Origin: Isoetes taiwanensis
Taxonomy: Eukaryota; Streptophyta; Lycopodiopsida; Isoetales; Isoetaceae
Length of the DNA: 64,000 nt
Assembly: GCA_021234155.1 (NCBI GenBank)
Contig: JAJEKV010000023.1
Span: 2,970,557 to 3,034,556, forward strand
Direction: 5' to 3'
This document shows, piece after piece, positions 24,471-36,983 of the stretch. Position 1 is the first letter of the stretch, and every line of letters starts with the position of its first letter. The position numbers and the translations under genes were made by a program. Under the pieces are notes generated by a model that saw only the letters and a list, made by a program, of their open reading frames with translations, did no database searches and had not been told where the DNA came from.

Positions 24471-27000
24471 TTACATAACAACAAACATCGGGTTAGTCCA
24501 CAAGGACTAAGTGGGGAGGGATATTGGGATCTTCACATTCATGCATAACAATAATACGTTATTTACCTGTTACGTTGATACTCCCCCTGCAAGGTTAGCA
24601 CATTCTATAACTACACATTCCATGCATAACTAAATGACAAGCGTAATCCTTGGGTGGCGACCCCAAGGAGACCACTCTCTCCATGCATGCGTCTGAGGTT
24701 CAACTCATCCCGTCCAGGCCATGCGGCGCGGATGCCCACCCGACTTGGATCGTCCTCCTTGGTCTCTCAACCAGGCTTGGTGGTGTTTGGCTCCGCTAGT
24801 CGGCTACCCAACCGACTGGGGCGGAGTCATACGGCCACCCCACCCCTCCGAAGGTGGGCCGTTGAATGCAAATGCACAACATCCCTTGATTCAAGTGCAC
24901 CATAGAAGCTTGGTCTCATAAGGTATATTTGCCTAGCGGGTTGGTTTTTAGCGAGGTTGGTCAATGGTACCACAATTAAAAAAAAAAAAAACACTTAAGG
25001 TTTTAAAGCTTAACTTTAATATAGGATTTTAAAGGTGCAGGGGATATCCGGACCACAGTATCCCCCCCCCTTCAATAGAAATCAGAAAATCATGTGATTC
25101 GTGGCGCCCACCCGACCCTTCTTGGCTTTTTGGCCATTTGCATCTCTTGAACTTCGCCCAAGCCGGGGATTTCCCAAAGCCCCGGATTTACAAGGCAAAC
25201 ATGATCTCAAGGATTGGAATCAGGGGGAGAAGGTGGATCGGCAGATGGGTCCAAGGCAGAGATGGCAACAGGCAAAATAATGGTTTCTCACAGAGCTGGG
25301 ATGCAAAGCTTGGATTTCAAGGTTCTAAAGGCCGATTTCATCAGGGTCTTCTGGTTTTTAGATTAACACAGCAGTTTAACAAGAAGGTTTCACAAGAAGG
25401 ATTACGTCAAAATTTTGGGTTTTGGATCACAGGCGGTGGCGGCTATGCTTCAAAACTCTGCTCTACACAATCCGACCCCAATCAGACTGCAAAATCAAGA
25501 CGTAGATCAAATTCCCACCTGAGTTTTGGCTTTGGACTCTTTTTCCTTGCTCTGCTTCCAATTTGCTCAGCCCCAACCGATTCTCTTTCCTCCTCCTTTT
25601 GCCCATCTGGCCAACTCCTTCTGCTTCTTATATGCTTGCCGGGGAATCAAATTAACACACGATGCTTGCATCCCCTTTGCCGAGATAGCCATCGGCCATG
25701 CTGGATGATGCTAGATTTTAGCACGGTTCAGTCATCCATAAACCTGATTCTTCACCCCCTATTTTATGGTGCTCACGTTTTTTGCATTTAGGTTATTAAG
25801 GTTTTAAATAACCTTAGCTAAGTTCTTATGTAAATTTAAATGTTGCCCCCCAAGCGCGCACCCATAGAAGCATATCAACGATTTACTGTCAAATCTTGAC
25901 ACAATTCTTCTACTAAAACATGCGATTATAGGCTAGTCTAAGCCACTGGGTTCATTACAGTGTCTTAGCATGTACAGGCCCGGATGCTGTTCTTTTGGCC
26001 TCAGATTTTGAGCAATGCCTCAACAGCTGTTTAGACAGCTAAAAGAAAGGGTGGAGGTTCATTTTTTATACCGTGTGGCCTCACAAGCTGTGGTCTTGAA
26101 GTACCAGTTAAATTAAAGATGCAAGTGTTAGTGTTAATGCTGAAATGGACCACGCACAGCCAGCAAACAATAGAAGGGGCCAAGCCACTGCCCAACCCAT
26201 GTTTTCAGATATTGATTTGCTTGGGAACATTTTTTATTGGGTATCTGTACATTCCAAATCGGTCTGACCTCTGCTATGGTAATTTGCTATGCCCAATTTT
26301 GGTTTGATTTAATCCTCCTATATATTGCATCTCTTGAAAGTTCTACTGGCATTTAAATCTTTCCACAGAGGCCCTACAAGTATATGCTTCCCTGTGTTTA
26401 GCTGTCATGAGCAAACATGCCCGTTCGGGGAAGTAATCTCAGCCGTCCAACTCAAATAGGCATCCACCTAATTATTTCAATAGTTTTGGCTATGTATATT
26501 GACATCCCAATTTCACTTAAATTATGACCATCACAATTTCAACGGTTCAACTTAAATCAAGTGTTAATGTTAGTACAACACCCATTAATTTGGGTGTTGT
26601 ACGTAGGGCCTAATGTGCATTCTGGGGCACTTGGTGGTAACAATTTCAATAATGATATCAGGTTCTAGCTATCTTGACCATGGCCATCCCAATTTCAAAG
26701 GTTCAGGCATGGCCATCCCAATTTGAATTTCAATGGTTCAAATTATGTCAGTTCACGTTAGTAGAACACCCATTACTTTTGGGCGATATAATGGTCACCC
26801 AATAATTATATGTTGCCCAATGATTATGGGGCAACCAATAATTGGAGGCCCGAGAATGAATTTGGAGCTCCTAATATGTACGGAGGGCGCAATGCAATCC
26901 GCATTTTGGGACATTTGGTGCTAACAATGTCCCTTTGGAACAATAGCAACAACATCATGGGCTTTGTGCCTCAAGTATTACGGAAATTGCATTTGTCCAA

Positions 27001-27376
27001 GTCGAGGCCTCGGCCATGCCTTCCAGAGCTATCCAGCCTATAGTCAGATTCGGGCTCGCTACATTCTCTTGGTGCGACACAGTGCGCCTACGCCACGAAG
27101 CTACCAAGATGCAGGCCGTCGGTTCGATCCCTTGGCTCCTACCTCCGAGGAGATTTTGGATCTGGCGGACTCACCTCTGCCCCGAGCCTACAGTCTTGGG
27201 AATTCATGTATATGTATATTTATGCAGTTGCCGGCCAGTTGTTTGTTGCCGGCGACGGTTTTTCCCTCAAGGGGGTTTTAATCCGGGGGTAACGGGCTTC
27301 TTTGCCCGTGTAATTGGGTCCCGTAGGCCGATTGGCCTCATGGGGACGAAAAAGAACCTTCCTTCCTTCCTTCCTT
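27001..27376 (+). mobile_element. LINE 3' end fragment with TTCC tail, copy B
   Basis: Duplicate of 9263-9646 with small indels, ending in CCTTCC repeats before the IF-3 copy B upstream region. Confidence 0.7.
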
Positions 27377-27585
27377 CTCGGCCCCGAGGCTGAGGAATTA
27401 ATGCAATAGAAAAGGAGGCTGCCCGTTCTAATAGATTATTAAAGCCGCGTTCTAATGGATTTATTAAATTTCTATTGGCTATCTGATCCATTAGTAAGGA
27501 ATTTCTTGTAAAATATAAATAGGGAAATAATGTTAATGTAATGTTGTTGTTTCCAACCTTGTTAATAGCTGGGCAGGACAAGGAA

Positions 27586-30500
27586 ATGATCCGGCAGGCA
27601 TGGCTGCTCCGGATTCTGAGAAACGCCACAGCCAGAGATCGCACTTTCTTTTCTTCCTCAACAACCCAAATGCACAATTATTTCAGAGATCACGTTAACG
27701 AAACAATTCCATGGAGATTGTCTATTTTTCTTGCGAGCAGACATTATGCCAGCGGCCGGAGCGTATGCACCATTCCTTACCTGAAATCAGATGTGTGATT
27801 TGTTTTATTTTTAACCGTATCCCAGATTTTAAACAGGGTAGCAGCTCCAATGCAGCAGACGCTTATCGAGAGGAGCAGAAAGGGCCTAGACTCAACAGAG
27901 CTATTACAGATAGGTTCATGCGTGTTGTTACCGATGAAGGTAAGGCACGGTTGTTTTTACAAATTGACATGTTTGAAGACTTTACCCTAACAAGTAATCA
28001 AAATGCGTCGGCTTAACTTATTTTCTAAGCTTTGCTAAACGGTATTTGAATAGACATTGTTAGAGTTTTTAAAAAATTACGTGAAAACCCGTAAGAAGTT
28101 ATCTCCACAGGATCAAAAGCAAGAGTTGTTTGCATTGAGCTAAGTTGGATTAAAGGATGGGGCAGCCACGAAAGAAATTATTGTGAAGGAGGTGAATCTG
28201 TGTTGAAGGTGTAAAAGATATTAATACTAAGTGCCCATAAATGAAAAGACCCACAATGTTTTATAGATATCTTTAGGAATTACTCGCTTTTAGTTGCCAC
28301 TGCAGACACCAATAACAATGATGGCTTTCTTTTTGATTACATATAATTTAATTACATAAATGAGGCGTTCTCTTGTTGAATCAATATGCACATCCTCTTT
28401 ATGATGCTTTTCCAAACCTGAGATTTGTTTTCAGCCAGTTATGATTTGTTTGGCAAAAGTGTTAGTCGAGGCACATTTCTAGTAAATTTTTTTTTGATCC
28501 CACCTTTATATATGCTGGACTTTGGCAGTGGATTATGCACCATCCCTGTCAAATTTGCGGCAAATTGTTGATGGGATCGTTGTAGTCATTTATTTATTCC
28601 TTTCAGGTCATCAAGTATTGTCAAGGCAGGATGCTCTTTTAATGGCTGAAAAAGCAGGGCTTGACCTAGTTGAGGTATAACCTTTGTGCTTTTTAATGTC
28701 TCTAGTTGTATTACTTGGACAGGATAAGCCCAACTTGTAAATTTCGTTTGTTGGTGATAGGTAATTCAATGACGTTGCAAACAGACTCTGATGATAGGAT
28801 ATTTAACTATGATTTATAGGATATGTGCCATCAGATCAAAGTTTTACGGAAACAAAGAGAAATATGGTACATCTACTAGAGGCCCATCAGGATCTTAGAA
28901 CCAAATAGGTACACGTCTTTATCATTTAGGAGCATCTTCCTACTTTTGAACATGCTAGGCAAAACTTGCAAGTGAAAACACAACTGCAGTAGGAAGATAT
29001 ATGGCAGATTGTACCCGGCCTGGCTCTATAACAACTCAAGACCAGACTTCGTCAAAGCCAGCAAGCATTGAAGGGATCCCCACAATCTTTGCTTTGCCTT
29101 TGGGTGAGGAAAGAGAGCTACACTTCCCCGATATTGAAAGATGTTGCATGCAACGACTTCATACGTGGGCAAGCCTCAAAAAGCTTCCTTACTATGAAAA
29201 GCTTTTCTGAAGCCTTGTGGAGTTACTTCCCTCATTTGTACCTTTTCTTCTGGCGGTTGGACTTTTTATATGCTTTGCGTTGTGCAGATTTTTGCAAAAT
29301 GCTGTGTCGCGTTGAGAGCTTATGATATTATCCATTGCGGGTTTTCTCCTTTTGCGATTTGAAGTTTATGAGAGTTTGGGCCTTGAATGTATAGCTACAG
29401 CTTGGTTAAAAACAGGTTTTTCCACTTTAATACATCAATCCCTTCCATGCTCACTTTCGAAGATGCTGATTTATAGAAGGCGGTCAAATTCAGAGTGGCC
29501 CGGTGAACTTCGTCTGGCGACTGGGCATGTATCAGATGCTTTTAATTCCAGGGCAGCTGAGCACGAGGTGACTTTCACTGATTCAAACACAAACCCTGTT
29601 ATCCTGCTAGATCTTCATCCTAATGAAACATGAATAGAAAGGTCTTCTGCTGATGTGGATGCTGCGTCAGTTCTATTTTGACAAAGTCTACCATGTCCTC
29701 CTATTGCCAAAAGAGGAAATAAGCGTACCTCTGCTCTTGGTCTGGATATTGAGATGGGTGGGCAGAGAAGTAACAAGCTGCTACGAGATGCAACCTTTTG
29801 ATCCTGCCCTGGAGCATGCCAAATCATTCGATTCGACCACATTTAAAGTGCCCCGCAGCATAGCCTTACTGCCCTGCTCACGTGGCAAATGAAGCATAGG
29901 AATTGGGCATACAACAATATCACAAATGGAGAAATTCTCAACAAAATAACCGGTGTAAAAATTATAGCACAATGAATCTGCAAAATCTCTGCTAGATTTC
30001 GTACTGAACGAAAGGGCATTGTTGCTTTCCATATTATGGGCTAGTAGTAGAGAGAATGAATTGAATGCGACATGGTTAATTTTGGGATCAGAATATATAA
30101 GTTGATATTTGCCAGATTTAAGTTTCTTGTTCTGTTAAAGTGAGTCACGACTGTAGGTGTTTTGGTGTAACAGGAATAATGAATAGACTATATATGATAT
30201 ATATATATATATATATATTGCATCTTAACTGGTTATATCATTAGCTGCGGATGAGTAATAAAATAATTGCTGTATTCTGTGTACTTAGGCGTTCTTTCAG
30301 AGTCATGCACACGATTTGAGGCGCCAGCCGTAATCTGCTTGAACATCTAGAAAGGAAACTGGTCTTTATGAAACTTGTTCACAACAAGAACACTCTATAA
30401 TAATTCTCATTGTTCTATAGCCAGTGCTCACGTAATACAGAATAAGGTTTGAACCTGCTGTTTGCAGAGAGTCACAGCCCCATGTTTCATGTGCATGGCC

Positions 30501-32701
30501 ATGCGAACTGTTATGAGTTTATTGCCATCCTGCCGTACCTCTGACATACCTCACCTACGGTCTGTATAATAACTTGGGCATCTGCAGCAGAAAGAATTGC
30601 TTCATTAAATAGGCTTGATCACTACTTGATAATTAAATGGAGCTCATAAGGTTTACCCAATTGTAGCTCCACATCCTTAAGAATACAATTGTCTGCTTGA
30701 AATCTGTTGTACCAGATTGCAGTTTCACCATTGATTGTAGTTGATCATCCTATTCTAACTTCGTCTTCTGGCTGAAGTAAAATATTTGTTGTACTGGCAG
30801 TGTATATAAACTTCGGATCTGATTAGCATATGTTGAAGCTCTCATTCATGTAACTTCAGTTCTTTTCATGCTGAGAAAGATCACGAAGCATGCCCGCTAC
30901 CCATGATTGCAGATCTCCTTGGATTAATCCTTAAGACACTAATACTTGCCATCATTCCCCTAGCTCCATCAGTGCATCAAGTTTCAGTAAACCAGAACAA
31001 AATAAGCCTCCTATATTAAATGGCCACTGTTTCAGATGGCTTATCTTAACTGCAAATTCTGCATACGGCACATCAGACTGCCCCAACAAAAATTTATATA
31101 TTACATGGTGCAATCTTTTTTCATGGAAATAGCAATCTCATCTCTACGAATTTAAATCTGCCACAGTTGTAGTCCTTGGGTCTGACTTGCATCTAATCAT
31201 AGGACATGTGCAACAGACTAAACAAACAAGAGAAGGTATTGGGGATCATGACGTGTCATAACTTATGCCGACTGTACCTAGGCTAGGTCTGATAATGCAT
31301 TGTATATGTATTTCTAATTCAAGTTGTTAGCTGATACTGAACGGAGGTCAAATTTAGGGAGCTTAATACAAGCATGTGAAGACATGCTAAATGAAAACCA
31401 TTGGCCCTATTTTATCAATGTTTGAATTATAATATCTTCCGTGTCTCACCAATCTATAGATTATTTCCATCATTTGCATGGTTGTTTATGCAAGAGTTTG
31501 AGACTAACCTGCTTGTTGCTTAGGTTGATGGGAAAAGCAGTCCTGTGGTGTGTAAACTAATGGACTATAAGAAGGAAAGATACGTCCAGGAAAAAAAAAA
31601 AAAAGAAAAGGGCGGAAGAAACAACAGGTCAAATCTGGCTCTCAAATACAAATTCATACAAGTCAGTCTTTTATAATAAGTCCGAATGATAAAGTCTACA
31701 CTCCAACGTTCATTGTCTTGCTTTTTTTGGTCGCTATTTGGAGTGCATCAAGTTGTTTGAACCATGTGGCAGCTTTATTGACCAGGCGGTGTTTTAATAC
31801 TTACTACCTTTTGGGTTGCACACTTTCGTGTCATCACAAGCGAAAGCTACCCTGCTGCACTCCAAATCTGTGTTACCTGTGTTTGTGCACTCCATTTCAC
31901 TGACTATGTGTGCTGCATGTGCTGCATTGCGCCTTTAGTGATTACATTAAGTTGTCACTACTCTTGCTCTGGAAGCGTCGTCGTTTGTTGGTGTGAATCA
32001 TAGTTATTGATTGTGATAGTTCTAGCTTATAAATGAGCATGCAGGTGGATAAGCTTCGTCTTGCTGATCTCAAGGAAGTACGCGTAAATATGAAAATTGT
32101 AAGCATTTACCTATCTTTGATTATGCATTTCTGGCGAAACAAAATTTAATTTGGCTGCCGTATAAGATATTTCTCAATTGCCATATCTTTCAAGTGCAAT
32201 GCATATTCTTGAACAGATAGTCAAGATGGGTGCAATGTCATGTGCGTCCATTAATGTACATTAGATGTTGTATGTCTTTAGGAGCAAAAGATTTAGAGAT
32301 GAAATGTGAGAATGGAGCAAAGGCTCCTGCAACATGGGCACAAGCTTAAGGTAACTAACTAGAAAAGCGTTGGCATGTTCCTACAGAATTGGTAGGTGTC
32401 CTGTAAAGGCAACCATCCAGTTTATCTTTGGCAAGAACAGTAACGCCTCTTAATTACCAATTCAAAAGCTGACTGCAGAGGAAGCGACAACAGGAGTTAT
32501 TAAGGTAGACCCAAGGGTTCCAGAAATACTTCAGAAAATGATTGATATGGTAAGATTGTTTGCCACAGTGAAAATCGTAATTGTTACATGAAGAAATAAC
32601 AGTCATATATCTTCTATGTACAGCTAGAAAGTATTGCAAAATTGGAAATTGGTCCTCGGATAGAGCGGCACCGTGTATGGGCGATACTGAAACCAAAGTA
32701 A
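27586..32701 (+). pseudogene. IF3: IF-3, copy B, disrupted
   Basis: The exon equivalents are 27586-27762, 27837-27939, 28607-28674, 31524-31627, 32045-32098, 32282-32350, about 32457-32549 and 32634-32701. Exons 1 to 3 are intact. Exon 4 has six extra A in its Lys run and one base lost just after, a net shift of +5. Exon 6 has lost one A, giving a TAG at 32294-32296, and regains one later. A 26-base deletion near 32453 removes the acceptor and first codons of exon 7; AATT at both deletion edges suggests slippage. The homopolymer changes could be sequencing error, but the acceptor deletion is harder to explain that way. Gly to Val and Ala to Thr changes also appear in exon 7. Confidence 0.8.
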
Positions 32702-33438
32702 CTCCAGGTGCACTGGAAACCAGAGTACATGCATACACATGCAAAATACACAGAAGTGGTCAGGAATTTGGTCCACAATGGCAAACTGTATAAATAAAAT
32801 ATTGCCATCAACATGTGAGCTTTATGATTTGGAAAGTAAGGGGATTGAACTGTCAGCTACTGTTGCTATACGAGCAGGGAGTGCTTTTCCCTCTCCAAAG
32901 AATGTAAAATGCCATTAATTCAAGGAATGCATGTTTCGAGAATAGGAATTTGCCATCTTTAGTGCACCGAAGAATCAAGACTTCTATTTCTACCCTTACC
33001 CAATGATTGGGTTTGTTCTATTTCTATCATCACCAAATAATTGTCAGTGTATGAGGCTGAAAAGTTGCTGTGTCAGCTTCTCCTGAAAACTCTTTGCTTA
33101 GCAGGAAATGGGGGCTTTTATATGCTGATGAGACCTTCCCATTCGTGTGTTTTACAGCTGCCATGTGGCATGCCGTTCAAGAAATGAGAATCATGTGTAG
33201 GCTTCCTCATTAAGATATTGCAGGCCATGGGTCATCTAGTTCAGGTTCTTCACAGAATGTTATGCATGCACACTGAATGGGTTAAAAAAGGGCCGTCTTG
33301 AACCTTCTTGAAAGTGACAATTCCTAATTTATTTCAACTACAAATGATTTCACTTTTAATGCCTAAAACTTCGAGTTAAATCTATGTGAGCATATGGAGT
33401 CAAGCATTCAATTAGTTTCTTAAGAATGGAAAGTGAAT

Positions 33439-33710
33439 GTAAACACTATGAGGGTTGGGGTTAACCTAGGATAGACTAAACTAGCAAACCCCTCCCTGGC
33501 CAATCGAGTCATGCCACGTGGCATTTATAATTAGCTAATTAGCTTAATTAGGCTAATTATTCCATTAATTAAGTTAATGTTAATTTAGCATAGTTAAATT
33601 AATTCATTTAGGTTAACCCACTAGGTTAGCTATACCCCATGGCCGGTGTATAGTGCAGTGGCGTGTTAGTGTATTTATATATATCTCGTATAAAATCGTG
33701 GAATGTCACA
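33439..33710 (-). repeat. LTR of minus-strand chromovirus (gypsy-2), copy B
   Basis: A 272-bp LTR with clean TG...CA ends, TGTGACATTCC at 33710 and GTTTACA at 33439, preceded on its strand by AAGGGGAGAA. The flanking GTGAA at 33434-33438 could be one half of a target-site duplication; the other LTR is not in the window. Confidence 0.75.
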
Positions 33711-34392
33711 TTCTCCCCTTGGAATAATGTTGTCCTCGACATTGGAGTTAGTTAGAAATAGATAACATGTGTTCTAAGAATTCCTAGTTAGAAATAGATA
33801 ACATGTGTTCTAAGAATTCCTAGTATGAAATACAGTAAGTTACACATGAATAAATGAGAATAATTTCTTATTCCTGAAGATAAAACATAATTAAGTTTAA
33901 GGGTTATAAAATTGTTTGCGCACCAATGTGCATCTCACATGATTATAACATAGAAAATTCAAGGGCCAGGAGTCAATATGAGACATTATAAAAGTAGTAT
34001 TAAATTCATGAAAGAAGACATGAAAACACAGAGGCTTGGGCCATCAGCAACCCTCTATACATGGGCAGGTCACGTACCGCTCACTGGCCTGCACACGTCA
34101 ATACATCAGTATTTACATATAATAATTAAGTTGTGGTTGAAGGGACCACCCCCCTATAAGAAAATAGAAAAAACCTATCTACAAGGGAACCTATCATGCC
34201 TAAGGTTCGCAATCCATAGCGGCATAGGAAATGGCCAAATTCCCATTATGGCCGAGATGAACGCGGCCTATCAACTACATGCTATTCAGGCAATCCGTGG
34301 TCATGCCCACATTGACAATACACCACGTCCTAGAGAACACCGAAGTGATCTCATCATCGGTAAGCACTTTGATCTAAGATGCATCTACCCCT

Positions 34393-35640
34393 GCAGGCTA
34401 CTGCATGATCCGTGCCGAATCAAGCCTTCAATGCTTACCGCCGGATGCGGGTTGATGACATCGTTGATGGTGCGGCCCTGAGATTCCCGCATGAAGTCTG
34501 GATAATGCTTTTCAAGGTCTATCTTCATTACCCACGTAGCATCCTCCACTTAGGCAAGTGTTTCCACTTGACCAAATATTGGAGCATTTGAGTCCATACA
34601 GTGCGCTTATAAGCCCGATCAAGAAGAGCTTCAGGCACTATCTCTAGGTGCTCTTCCGTCATTTCAAGGAGGGTGGGTGTGTCCAACATCTCCTCTGGAT
34701 CAGGAGTGTGTCTCTTGAGAAGACTCACGTGAAAGACCTCGTGGATCTTCAAGCGGGGTGGCAAATCCAACCGATATGCCTGCTCTCCAATACGTTCAAC
34801 GATCCTGAACGGACAAACCCATCTGGGTGCCAATTTCTTGCAGTTACCAATTTTGATCTTGGCTTGCTTAACCTTAATCTTAAGCCATGGCCCAGATTGC
34901 CCACTTGGAACACTCGTGGGGTCCTGTGCTTATCAGCCACACTTTTCTGACGACTACACGCGGCCAATAAATACCCACGCACCTCCTCGACCAAAGCTTG
35001 CATTTCCAGAAGGAGTTGTTGGGAAACCTCCACTTTGGAAACAGGATTATGCCATGTGTCTGGAGTTAGGCATTGATAGCCATAATTTATCATGAAAGGA
35101 GACATTCTAGAAGACTCCTGTTCCATGCTATTATAAGCAAACTCCACTAAATAGACATAGTCGGCCCACTGAGATTGCTTACTCCACACATAGCTTCGCA
35201 ACATATCTTCTATAATGCGGTTGGTTCGCTCTGTTTGTCCATCCGTCTGAGGATGATATGCTGTGCTCATCGCAAGCTTGGTCTGGATGGTGGCAAAGAA
35301 ATCTTTCCAGAATGCACTTACAAACTTGGGATCCCTGTCAGATACTATGACTCGTGGCGTCCCGTGTAATCTGAAGATTTCCTTCGCGAATAACAAAGCT
35401 GTGTCCAAGGCCGTGTTTGTGGTGCGACATGGCAAGAAATGAGCCATCTTCGACAACTTGTCGACCACTACCATTAAAGCGTCATATCCACGGAGGGTAC
35501 GCGGAAGGCCCACAATAAAATCCATGGTTATCACCTCCCATTTGGCGTTGGGCACATCCAACGGTTGCAACTCTCCTGGAATCCTCAACTGCACAGGCAG
35601 AGGAACGATAGAGAATCTTGGGGGCAGCGAGCCATAGCAG
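34393..35640 (-). pseudogene. Chromovirus integrase and chromodomain (gypsy-2), copy B
   Basis: The integrase core is well preserved from 35594 downward: MDFIVGLP with the first catalytic Asp, FRLHGTPRVIVSDRD with the second, and HPQTDGQTERTN with the Glu, so the full DDE triad is present. The frame then breaks near 34890 (CATGGCCCAGATTG against CAAACTGAATCG in copy A) and again near 34552 before the chromodomain. Copies A and B are complementary, each intact where the other fails. Confidence 0.85.
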
Positions 35641-36389
35641 AAGAGGATGAGAATGTTGGATGGTCGTAAATCTATTCCGGGATGTGATTAACCCAGACAT
35701 ATATCCGGGTTAACCACTGCTGCTCAATTTCAAGCTCAAAAGACAACGGTTTCTGCATGCTTTTTCATTGATCTTGCTTGATCCATGCTCAAATCACCTG
35801 CTCTCTTGATATAACGAGGTTTTTAGGGGTTGGCAAGGCGCTTCCAATGGTGTTTGCATTGGATTAAACTATTCAAGAAGCTGATTGCAAGCTTTATTCA
35901 AAGATCAACATGCCAAAACACTGCCCCATGCTCAGTTCACCGCGTGGTTATCCCGACCAGAAAACAGTTGTTAGCTCGGACAAAAATGTGGTTAGCTCGG
36001 ACATAACAGTGGTTAACCCGGACATAAGTGCGAGTTTACCACATCGCGGAGTAGATGTACGGCATTCCGAGGATGCTGGTATAAAATCAGATCCCCTAGA
36101 GAAGAGGCTTTCGATTGAAGAGGTGTTCAATGGGGCAGGCTCAGAAAAAGATGTGGGATCAAGCAGATGAAACAACTTCAATCAGAGCTCGATGGGAAAT
36201 ACTGCCATCTCCGAAAGCGAAGATATAAGAAAAAGATTCTTATTCAGAAAGTAGTGAAGTGGTTAAATAAAGGAAAAAAGAGGATGTGCAAAATATTTAA
36301 CTAGAGATCAGCTGGAAAACAAGACAGCGTCCGCCAAATCTGGATGGTTCACAAAAGATCAAATGCCTAATTCTAAGATGCAATGATAC

Positions 36390-36742
36390 TGTTAGAGCCT
36401 AAACTCCAACCTTGCAATAAGGATGGAAAACCAATAATCCAAGCTCAATCTATCAGATCTATGCAATGCCCAACATAAAGTTTCATAATCTCCATAGCTA
36501 GATCAAGAAAAAATAATCTCTCTTAATATACCGCCTCTCTGTTTTTTGTCCCTGCTCAGATAACACAGTGATGATAATGCATCCTCCACACCACAATGCA
36601 TACGTGCATATGTTCTCCATGCGTGCATGTGCGTATATCCCTCCATATATGATATACGGTCTCCTATACCACCTCAACAGTGGTGAATGTGGTGAGTGTG
36701 GTGACTGTGGTGAATGTGGTGAATGTGTTGACCACCCCAATA
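36390..36742 (+). repeat. LTR2, copy B, with GTGGTGA minisatellite
   Basis: Duplicate of 18792-19136, starting TGTTAGAGCC and ending CCCCAATA. Differences from copy A lie mainly near 36530-36560, where copy B reads CTCTCTG against CTG-poor sequence in A. Confidence 0.65.
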
Positions 36743-36889
36743 GTGGCGACTACATCGGCAAAATGTGCCACTCCATGGCGGAGAACCCACACCAAAATAT
36801 ACTAGTATGGTCCTTGGAACATGTCCCCAAATGATACATTTACATGTATAATCAGAAAGAAAATTATCTCCTAAAATCCAAATAACTGG

Positions 36890-36983
36890 TATGTTGAAGG
36901 TATTCCTGGCAAACCTTCAACCTCAGTGGTTGAGAACCTCCAGGTTGCTTAAGGCAACCAATCTGTGGCTAAGCCCCTGCACA
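36890..36983 (-). repeat. tRNA-like SINE head at the right end of unit B
   Basis: The same sequence as 19260-19373, read GGGGCTTAGCCACAG from about 36980 on the minus strand. The adjoining right flank is unique, so this is the original right border of the duplicated unit. Confidence 0.4.

Larger units (their letters stand above)
21545..25959. repeat. Palindromic pair of decayed chromoviruses, copy B
   Basis: This is the duplicate of 3780-8220. Plus-strand element: gag at 22294, integrase about 22555-23050, chromodomain end at 23507, LTR from about 23527. Minus-strand element: gag about 24225-24470, LTR edge at 25959. Reading frames are broken far more often than in copy A, mostly by one- to four-base changes at CTG, CAG and CCG/CGG. 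Confidence 0.75.
19374..36983. repeat. 17.6 kb tandem duplication unit, copy B
   Basis: This is the second copy of the unit. Offsets relative to copy A drift from 17764 at the left end to 17670 at the IF-3 gene and 17599 at the minus-strand LTR, because copy B carries net deletions. It has a shorter AT microsatellite (30193-30218 against about 12523-12588), lacks about 66 bp upstream of IF-3, and lacks 26 bp across an IF-3 splice acceptor. In the 19.4-26 kb part it is more disrupted than copy A; in the integrase at 34.9-35.6 kb it is the better copy. Confidence 0.9.
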
